Origin: CAYNGH01 sp964396845
GTDB taxonomy: Bacteria; Vulcanimicrobiota; JAJTBE01; CAYNGH01
Direction: 5' to 3'
Length of the DNA stretch: 5,850 nucleotides
Assembly (NCBI GenBank): GCA_964396845.1
Contig: CAYNGH010000190.1
Location: forward strand, 1-5,850
Positions 1-5,168 of this stretch are shown in pieces. Both the position numbers and the translations under genes were made by a program. Within the stretch, counting starts at the first letter, position 1. Every line of letters starts with the position of its first letter. Under the pieces are notes generated by a model. It searched no databases and had not been told where the DNA came from. It saw only the letters and a program-made list of their open reading frames with translations.

Positions 1-890
1 GATCCCATCCGCACCACCGAGAGGCGATCCATTAACTCCTCAAGGCTGATGACTCTGGCGTTTTTCAATTTGGCCAGGTCCCGGAAAACATGATCATAAG
101 TCTGTTCCCGGCTGTCCTGGAGGAGATGCTCCCGGCTGTCCAGTTCCTGATCTGATATCCTGCGGGCGGCGGACTCCACCTGTCCGATTATGGATTCTTC
201 CGATGCTCCGCCAGATTCCTGGTTCGACAGCTGAATGATATTCCCCATAGAGGGAGAGCCTTCCCCGAACATGCCCCGGATAACAAGACCCTGTTGTTCC
301 ACCTGCCGGGCGAGGGCTTCCATCCGGCCTGTCACAAAGGTTGCCGGCAGGTGCATCATCACCGATGAGCGAAGCCCCGTGCCCATATTGCTGGGACATG
401 CGGTTTTGTATCCAAATTCTGTGGAAAAGGCATAATCTGCCAGCCGTTCAATCTCATCATCAATACGATTCAGCCGAAGCCAGCATTTCTTCATTTCAAG
501 CCCCGGACATATCACCTGGAACCGCAGGTGATCTTCCTCGTTGACCATGATGGACTCGGTGCGGGACAAATTAAAGGCAAGACCACGCCCTGTGGCCACC
601 TCCACCGCATGAGGCCAGGAGATGACATTCTCCTCCAGCAGGATGGATCGGCGCAATCGATCCATCTCTTCCATCTCCTGCCAGTGGTAATCCTGAAAAA
701 ATTCCGATTCTTCTATTATTCCCCTGACCCGGTCAAGGACAGCCTGCTTCTCATCCCGGACAGCCCGGTGAGAAAAGGGAAGCCCGGAGAAATTCCTGGC
801 CAGGCGACACCGTGAAGACAGAACCACGTGGCTTCCGCCGTATGTTATCTCTGTCCACCGGGGAGCATCAACCGCGTTTTTCAACTTCAT
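1..890 (-). CDS. mcsB: Protein arginine kinase McsB, partial (C-terminus beyond left edge)
   Basis: McsB phosphorylates arginine side chains with ATP, tagging proteins for ClpCP degradation in the cytoplasm. The minus-strand frame is open from the ATG at 890 to the edge, giving 296 codons; the family is about 350-360 residues, so about 60 are missing, including the C-terminal phosphoarginine-sensing region. Visible guanido-kinase signatures are VVLSSRCRLARNF (residues 22-34), NEEDH (117-121), CPSNMGTGLRSSVMMHLPA (165-183, with C165 aligning to the essential Cys of B. subtilis McsB), VIRGMFGEGS (203-212) and a final SVVRMG. The second Glu of the usual GEGSE loop is Pro here. The gene overlaps the mcsA end by 23 bp. 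Start choice is uncertain: GGAGG directly abuts the ATG at 890, with a weaker AGGA 9 nt upstream, while a TTG at 884 has ideal 6-nt spacing. Family assignment is very secure; the start is less so. Confidence 0.96.
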   Translation of the reverse strand, partial: MKLKNAVDAPRWTEITYGGSHVVLSSRCRLARNFSGLPFSHRAVRDEKQAVLDRVRGIIEESEFFQDYHWQEMEEMDRLRRSILLEENVISWPHAVEVATGRGLAFNLSRTESIMVNEEDHLRFQVICPGLEMKKCWLRLNRIDDEIERLADYAFSTEFGYKTACPSNMGTGLRSSVMMHLPATFVTGRMEALARQVEQQGLVIRGMFGEGSPSMGNIIQLSNQESGGASEESIIGQVESAARRISDQELDSREHLLQDSREQTYDHVFRDLAKLKNARVISLEELMDRLSVVRMG

Positions 891-1425
891 CCTCCAGATT
901 CCTGATGGTATCTCTCAACCTTGCGGCTGTTTCGTAATTTTCGTGGACAACTTCATCCTGAAGCTGGCCCCGCAGGTCGTTGATGAGCTTCCGGGTCTTG
1001 AGATGCCGGAATGCCCGGGCTGGAATCTTTCCCTTGTAATGACCGGCTTTCCCCGTGCGATCACGGTGCGCTCGAATCTGAGAAGCAAAGGATTCATAAC
1101 AACCGGGACAGTGAAAAAGCCCCTTCTCAAGAAACTCCCGATATGACCCGTCGCAGGTACTGCATTTCACATCAGGGGCCTGGGCCTGGGCCGGCATGAT
1201 TCCCCCCGGAAGCTGAAGCACCAGCATATGGGGAATACCTCCCGGCGGTGCCGACTTTGCCAGCTGGGCCAGCTCTGGGGGAATCCCCCCAGCAGTGGGT
1301 TTTGCTCCCGGTTCTCCCTGGCTGGCAAGCTCTTTGATGGCGCATTCCCGGCATAGGCTGATGGAACGTCCATGGTGATTTATCTGAACTGTTGCAGTCT
1401 TTCCACTGCAGGCCTGGCAGAACAT
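868..1425 (-). CDS. mcsA: McsA, zinc-finger/UVR-motif activator of McsB
   Basis: McsA is the partner that binds and activates the McsB arginine kinase. The 185-residue product matches the usual McsA length. It has four CxxC zinc-ligand pairs: C3/C6, C25/C28, C88/C91 and C106/C109. A Pro/Gly/Ala-rich linker (about 38-84) separates the first two pairs from the last two, and a C-terminal UVR motif spans about 147-183 (key stretch HENYETAARLRD). The frame stays open upstream to 1590, but I place the start at 1425. There the protein begins MFCQAC as is typical for the family, AGGGGG lies 8 nt upstream, and the longer frame would cross the promoter. It is the first gene of the leftward unit and its end overlaps the mcsB start. 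No ctsR lies upstream, so CtsR control is not evident. UvrB/UvrC-motif proteins are the alternative name for the same family. Confidence 0.93.
   Translation of the reverse strand: MFCQACSGKTATVQINHHGRSISLCRECAIKELASQGEPGAKPTAGGIPPELAQLAKSAPPGGIPHMLVLQLPGGIMPAQAQAPDVKCSTCDGSYREFLEKGLFHCPGCYESFASQIRAHRDRTGKAGHYKGKIPARAFRHLKTRKLINDLRGQLQDEVVHENYETAARLRDTIRNLEDEVEKRG
891..895 (-). promoter_or_regulatory. Ribosome binding site for mcsB, inside the mcsA end
   Basis: GGAGG on the minus strand touches the ATG at 890 with no spacer but lies 6 nt before a TTG at 884. This favours TTG as the real initiation codon, or use of a weaker AGGA at 903-900 for the ATG. Both starts give the same frame and differ by two residues. 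Confidence 0.55.
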
Positions 1426-1433
1426 AAGTTTAT

Positions 1434-1439
1434 CCCCCT
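1434..1439 (-). promoter_or_regulatory. Ribosome binding site of mcsA
   Basis: AGGGGG on the minus strand stands 8 nt before the ATG at 1425. It decides the start in favour of the MFCQAC form over the upstream in-frame ATG at 1590. Confidence 0.75.
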
Positions 1440-1471
1440 TGTGAGTTTCCAGGTTATTTGTTCCAAGGTGT

Positions 1472-1500
1472 ATTATAACAACGGCAACCCTCCATGTCAA
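1472..1500 (-). promoter_or_regulatory. Sigma70-type promoter of mcsA-mcsB
   Basis: Reading the minus strand, TTGACA (1500-1495) and TATAAT (1477-1472) are both exact consensus hexamers separated by exactly 17 nt. Transcription should begin near 1465, leaving a leader of about 40 nt before the mcsA start at 1425. I see no CtsR operator (tandem GGTCAAA heptads) and no CIRCE element (TTAGCACTC-N9-GAGTGCTAA). Such a strong core promoter would imply constitutive expression unless a repressor acts. The start site is predicted, not measured. Confidence 0.85.
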
Positions 1501-1510
1501 ACTGCAGTTT
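1499..1510. promoter_or_regulatory. 12-bp perfect palindrome, candidate operator
   Basis: AAACTGCAGTTT is a perfect inverted repeat without spacer. It overlaps the upstream end of the mcsA -35 hexamer by 2 bp and is one of two palindromes between the divergent promoters. A chance palindrome of this length somewhere in 164 bp has a probability of a few percent. An operator role is inferred from position only. Confidence 0.4.
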
Positions 1511-1517
1511 TTCTCTG

Positions 1518-1530
1518 AAGGATTATCCTT
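1518..1530. promoter_or_regulatory. 13-bp inverted repeat, candidate operator
   Basis: AAGGATTATCCTT consists of 6-bp arms around a single central base. It overlaps the first two bases of the rightward -35 hexamer (TTGATA at 1529-1534). It differs in sequence from the palindrome at 1499-1510, so the two would be sites for different regulators if both are real. The function is inferred. Confidence 0.4.
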
Positions 1531-1557
1531 GATATTTGCACTGCTTTGAATTATAAT
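1529..1557 (+). promoter_or_regulatory. Sigma70-type promoter of the rightward operon
   Basis: TTGATA (1529-1534, one mismatch to consensus) and TATAAT (1552-1557, exact) are separated by 17 nt. The predicted start is near 1564, giving a short leader of about 26 nt before the ATG at 1590. The leader is too short for a riboswitch, so a cobalamin or SAM riboswitch can be excluded between this promoter and the first gene. Confidence 0.8.
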
Positions 1558-1589
1558 CCCCATAACCACCTTTCGAGGCAGTCTTTTCA

Positions 1590-3041
1590 ATGAAAGCAGT
1601 TCTGATAAATCCGCCCCGGATAAACCAGGTGTGGGCCGGTGTTCCCGATATATTCAATGGCCGGGATATTTACCTGTTCCCGCCCCTGGGAATAATGTAC
1701 CTGTCATCGGCCATAAAAAAACATGCCAGGCACCAGGCAATCCTGATGGATGCCCAGGCGGAGGGCTGGGACGCAAAAACCACTGCGGACAGGGCCATTG
1801 CCCATGAACCGGACCTTGTGGGCATCACCACCCAGACCCATAACCTGATTGATGTGTATTCAATCCTGAAGCGACTGCGTGAAGAAATGCCGAGAGTCCA
1901 CCTGATGTTAGGAGGCGCTCACTGCTGGAGCTTTCCCGGCGAGGCCATCAAACTGGAACCGGTGGATTCCATACTCACCGGCGACGGCGAAGAATCCCTG
2001 CCCCGGTGGATGGATGCCCTGGAAGACCGGTTAGATAAGGAAACAGTGCCGGGAATCCGCTGGAAAAACCCCCGGGGCGAAGTTGTCATAAACCCCAACA
2101 ACCCGCCGTCGAAGAATCTGGATCACCTCCCCTTTCCCGATCGGGACCAGCTTCCATTAAAATATTATTACACTCCCGGAATGAAAGCCTCCCGCACCAC
2201 AACCATGATCACTTCCCGGGGGTGTCCTCACCGGTGCAACTTCTGCAACACATACCAGCGTTACAGCACCCGATCCCCGTCAAGTATCGTCGATGAGATG
2301 GAGCACTGCCGGGATCAATACGGCATCGGGGAGATTCACTTCATTGACGATCTTTTCAACGGCACCGGGGAACGGGTTATGGAGATTGCCCAGGAGATTC
2401 TGCGTCGGAATCTCAAGATGAGCTGGGGATTCAAGGCCACCTGTCGAAACAGCTCCCGGGAGATGGTTCGGCTGGCGGCCCGTTCGGGATGCACCAAGAT
2501 TCATTACGGCGTGGAAACCGGCACCGATGCCGGGCTGGAATCCCTGAGAAAACCCCTCAACACCGATGAAATCAGGGAAGTTTTTCAGTTTACAAGAGAA
2601 GAGGGGATTATCACCGTGGCATATATGATGCTGGGAATCCCCCCAGAAAAAACCCGGAAAGATGTGCGGGATTCGATGAAATTCATCAGGAAGCTGAACC
2701 CTGATTACGTGGTGTGGGCGCTCATGTCCCCATATCCCGATACGGAAATATTCAAGCAAGGAGTTGATCTTGGCCTTTACCCCGGTGACTGCTGGGATCG
2801 ATTCATGGCCTCCCCTGCTCCGGGTCATAATCTCCCCACGGTGTGGGAGGAGCATTTCACCAAAGCCGAGCTGATAAGCCTCTTCAAGGAGGTCCACCGG
2901 GATTTTTACCTGAACCCCGGAAGAATCCTCAAGACCATATCCCGGATCAGCACCGGAGATGAACTGGCCCGGATACTCCGGGGTGCCCTCGCTCTGCTGA
3001 AGATGGAATTTCTCACCGGCGACGGCAGCGGGAGGCTTTGA
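1590..3041 (+). CDS. B12-binding-domain radical SAM protein, substrate unknown
   Basis: This 483-residue protein has the BchE/class B methylase-like layout. An N-terminal Rossmann cobalamin-binding-type domain (about 1-145) runs from MKAVLINPPR and includes PPLGIMYLSSAI at 31-42 and LMLGGAH at 105-111. The radical SAM core follows (about 200-400), with cluster ligands C212, C216 and C219 in SRGCPHRCNFC, HFIDDLF (250-256) and HYGVETG (305-311). A C-terminal segment contains FYLNPGRILK (439-448). No DxHxxG cobalamin-ligating histidine motif is visible in the N-terminal domain; the aligned region reads DAQAEGW (54-60), as in several family members that bind B12 differently or not at all. The start has GAGG 11 nt upstream. 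Members methylate or rearrange unactivated carbons or close rings; which reaction applies here cannot be told. It is the first gene of the operon, and its stop lies 1 nt before the next start. Confidence 0.9.
   Translation: MKAVLINPPRINQVWAGVPDIFNGRDIYLFPPLGIMYLSSAIKKHARHQAILMDAQAEGWDAKTTADRAIAHEPDLVGITTQTHNLIDVYSILKRLREEMPRVHLMLGGAHCWSFPGEAIKLEPVDSILTGDGEESLPRWMDALEDRLDKETVPGIRWKNPRGEVVINPNNPPSKNLDHLPFPDRDQLPLKYYYTPGMKASRTTTMITSRGCPHRCNFCNTYQRYSTRSPSSIVDEMEHCRDQYGIGEIHFIDDLFNGTGERVMEIAQEILRRNLKMSWGFKATCRNSSREMVRLAARSGCTKIHYGVETGTDAGLESLRKPLNTDEIREVFQFTREEGIITVAYMMLGIPPEKTRKDVRDSMKFIRKLNPDYVVWALMSPYPDTEIFKQGVDLGLYPGDCWDRFMASPAPGHNLPTVWEEHFTKAELISLFKEVHRDFYLNPGRILKTISRISTGDELARILRGALALLKMEFLTGDGSGRL
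3031..3035 (+). promoter_or_regulatory. Ribosome binding site supporting a TTG start
   Basis: GGAGG lies 7 nt before the TTG at 3043, inside the last codons of the upstream gene. No ATG in the reductase frame offers a comparable signal, so this site decides the TTG start and implies translational coupling. Confidence 0.75.
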
Positions 3042-3042
3042 A

Positions 3043-4260
3043 TTGGACAACTCCAGGGAAAACAAATCCCGGGCTATTCCCCGGCGTCGGCTGGGACGAA
3101 CAGGACTGATGATCACATGCCTTGGACTGGGGGGAATGGGAGTGATGAACCGCTGCCACAGCCAGGAATCGGCAGTCGAAGTGGTCACCACCGCCATCGA
3201 CATGGGGATAAACTTCATCGACACTGCCCGGGGTTATTTTGATTCCGAGAAGATAATCGGGCAGGCCCTGACAGAAAGACCCGGCAAGGCTTACATCACA
3301 ACCAAGACCTATATGCGAAGCGCATCCGGGGCATCAAAAGAGATTGAAACAAGCCTCAGGACCCTGCAGCAAAAAAAAATCCCCTTGATTCAAATTCACC
3401 ACCTCCAGTATAAAGAGGAATTCGAAAGAATTACTGCCCCCGGTGGTGCAATGGAGGCGATCCGGTCATTTCAGAAACAGGGGCTGATTGATCATGTGGG
3501 GGTGTCAACCCACAATCCCCGGATAATATGCGAGATTCTCCAATCGGACCTGTTCGACACAGTACAGATCCCTTTCAGCCCCGTTGAACGGGATCATTTT
3601 GAAAAAATCCGGGAAGTGGCCCGACAGCGGGACATCGGTATCATCGCCATGAAACCCCTGTCAGGTGGACATATAAAAAGCGTGGAAGAAGCCCTGGGGT
3701 TCATCCTGAGTCACCGGGAAGTGTCCACGGTAATTCCGGGATGCTCCACCACCGACGAAGTCTGCCGGGATGTGGAGGCGGTGTTGAACCTTGGAGAGAT
3801 CACCGACGAACACCGCCGGGATATAATCCAACAACTCCGGGAAATACCGGACCAGTTCTGCCGACGTTGCCGATACTGCGAACACCGCTGTCCCGAGAAT
3901 ATTCCCATCGCCGATATATTCCGCTGTGAAAATTACCTGATCCTTTCAGCCACATATGCCCGTCAGGAGCACAGGAAACTTCCCCGACACTTCAACCAAT
4001 GCCGGGACTGCGGAGAATGCGAAAAAATTTGCCCATACCATCTGCCGGTGCGAAAGATGCTCCGACAGGCGGAAATAAGGCTTCGCCGGGGATGGCTGGA
4101 AGATGCCGGGGTTACCCTGCTACGAAAAATCGGCCTCTATGACCTGGGCCGGCGGGTTTATTTCGCCCTGGGAGGGAAAATCCCCGATCGTTTTGCCCTG
4201 AAGGAAAATGAAGATGACAGTCCAAGAAATTCAAAAGATAAACAACAGGAGGGCCTATGA
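3043..4260 (+). CDS. Aldo/keto reductase with C-terminal 2x[4Fe-4S] ferredoxin-type domain
   Basis: A 405-residue COG1453-type oxidoreductase. The TIM-barrel aldo/keto reductase domain (about 14-265) opens with RRLGRTGLMITCLGLGG and carries the expected tetrad: D60 and Y65 (in FIDTARGY), K88 (ITTKTY) and H119 (IQIHH). Two cysteine clusters follow: C273, C276, C279, C283-Pro, and C320, C323, C326, C330-Pro. This is a ferredoxin-like pattern able to hold two [4Fe-4S] clusters. A basic tail of about 75 residues ends the protein. It starts at TTG, chosen for the GGAGG 7 nt upstream, with a 1-nt gap after the radical SAM gene. Its stop overlaps the next start as ATGA. The domain pairing suggests transfer of electrons between NAD(P)H (or a bound substrate) and a ferredoxin-level carrier; the substrate is unknown. 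An intact A9 run (3371-3379) lies inside the frame. Confidence 0.92.
   Translation: MDNSRENKSRAIPRRRLGRTGLMITCLGLGGMGVMNRCHSQESAVEVVTTAIDMGINFIDTARGYFDSEKIIGQALTERPGKAYITTKTYMRSASGASKEIETSLRTLQQKKIPLIQIHHLQYKEEFERITAPGGAMEAIRSFQKQGLIDHVGVSTHNPRIICEILQSDLFDTVQIPFSPVERDHFEKIREVARQRDIGIIAMKPLSGGHIKSVEEALGFILSHREVSTVIPGCSTTDEVCRDVEAVLNLGEITDEHRRDIIQQLREIPDQFCRRCRYCEHRCPENIPIADIFRCENYLILSATYARQEHRKLPRHFNQCRDCGECEKICPYHLPVRKMLRQAEIRLRRGWLEDAGVTLLRKIGLYDLGRRVYFALGGKIPDRFALKENEDDSPRNSKDKQQEGL
4247..4253 (+). promoter_or_regulatory. Ribosome binding site of the homocysteine methyltransferase gene
   Basis: AGGAGGG lies 3 nt before the ATG at 4257 and within the last codons of the upstream gene. The start and the preceding stop share ATGA, a classical arrangement for translational coupling. 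Confidence 0.65.
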
Positions 4261-5147
4261 GTAAAGCTGTTTTGCAACTGATGGATCAACGGGTGATCTT
4301 ATTTGACGGGGCCATGGGGACCCAGCTGATTGACCGGGGACTGCAGAAGGGAGAATGCCCCGAGATGTGGAACCTGAACCGGCCCGGCGATATTCGGGAA
4401 ATCCACAGGGCATACTTTGAAGCGGGAGCTGATGTGGTCCTCACCAACACCTTCGGAGCCAGCGCCCCCAAACTGGCTAAATTCGGGATAGAAGACAAAA
4501 TCGAAGAAATTATACATGCCGGGGTGAAACTGGCCCGGGATGCATGTCCATCCCATGGCTTTGTAGCTGGGGATATGGGCCCCACAGGGCTGATGTTGCA
4601 TCCCATGGGGAAAGCCACTCCCGACGAGATAAAAAATGCCTACTCACAACAGGCCCGGATACTGGCAGATGGTGGAGTTGACCTGCTGGTCATTGAAACC
4701 CAGTATGACATAAGAGAAGCCCTGGCGGGGCTTGCCGGGGCCATGGAAACCGGGCTGCCGGTGTTTGTGACCATGACCTTCGAGAAAAAGAAAAGGGGAT
4801 TTTTCACCATCATGGGAAACACCGTCAAGGATTCGATGGAACAACTGCAACAAGAGGGGGCCAGTGTTGTGGGGGCCAACTGCAGCCTTTCATCAGGGCA
4901 GTTTGTCCAGCTGACACGGGAGCTGGTGGAATGCGCCCGGGTGCCGGTGCTGGTACAGCCCAATGCAGGCCAGCCCCAAATCGACGGCGACAAGGTCACC
5001 TATGACGAAAAACCCAAGCAGTTTGTGCAGAACCTTTCAAAATCCGTAGAGGCGGGAGCCGGCGCCATCGGGGCCTGCTGTGGCTCCACTCCGGAGTTTA
5101 CCCGGCAGACCGCCCACTGGTTTGAACTGGACATTGCCAGAAAATAA
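4257..5147 (+). CDS. Stand-alone homocysteine S-methyltransferase domain protein (MetH N-terminal type)
   Basis: This 296-residue protein corresponds to the homocysteine-binding TIM barrel of cobalamin-dependent methionine synthase. Family hallmarks are ILFDGAMGTQL (14-24), the TNTFGA segment (63-68), GDMGPTG (105-111) and the three zinc-ligand cysteines C209 (GANCS) and C274/C275 (GACCGSTP). In this family zinc activates the homocysteine thiolate for methyl transfer. The folate-binding, B12-binding and reactivation modules of full-length MetH (over 1100 residues) are absent. The protein must therefore take methyl from a separate corrinoid protein, or from a small donor such as betaine, S-methylmethionine or SAM. 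Its operon with a B12-type radical SAM protein favours a corrinoid link, but that is inference. Full-length MetH truncated by mutation is unlikely: the frame ends cleanly after the last barrel motif and is followed by an unrelated gene. Confidence 0.9.
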   Translation: MSKAVLQLMDQRVILFDGAMGTQLIDRGLQKGECPEMWNLNRPGDIREIHRAYFEAGADVVLTNTFGASAPKLAKFGIEDKIEEIIHAGVKLARDACPSHGFVAGDMGPTGLMLHPMGKATPDEIKNAYSQQARILADGGVDLLVIETQYDIREALAGLAGAMETGLPVFVTMTFEKKKRGFFTIMGNTVKDSMEQLQQEGASVVGANCSLSSGQFVQLTRELVECARVPVLVQPNAGQPQIDGDKVTYDEKPKQFVQNLSKSVEAGAGAIGACCGSTPEFTRQTAHWFELDIARK

Positions 5148-5168
5148 AGTGAAAGGCTCACCCCGCCA

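Noticed and set aside
94..815. Short open frames on both strands within 94-815
   Set aside because: The mcsB frame runs through the whole stretch with strong family motifs, so the others are shadows.
1495..1501. TGTCAAA as a CtsR operator half-site
   Set aside because: CtsR needs two tandem heptads separated by 3 nt; no second copy is present, and the match is explained by the -35 hexamer.
1558..1589. Cobalamin or SAM riboswitch ahead of the radical SAM gene
   Set aside because: The predicted leader is only about 26 nt and shows no conserved box or stable stem, far too short for either class.
1426..1590. N-terminal extension of mcsA by 55 codons to an ATG at 1590
   Set aside because: It would run through the consensus mcsA promoter, has no family counterpart, and the MFCQAC start has a good ribosome binding site.
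2280..3224. A 314-codon open frame on the minus strand
   Set aside because: It lies antisense to the radical SAM gene and the start of the reductase gene, whose family motifs are unmistakable. Its translation shows no recognisable domain and it has no convincing ribosome binding site; it is a shadow of GC-biased codons.
5148..5168. Terminator between the homocysteine methyltransferase and nucleotidyltransferase genes
   Set aside because: The gap is 21 nt with no GC-rich hairpin and no T-tract, so read-through is more likely.
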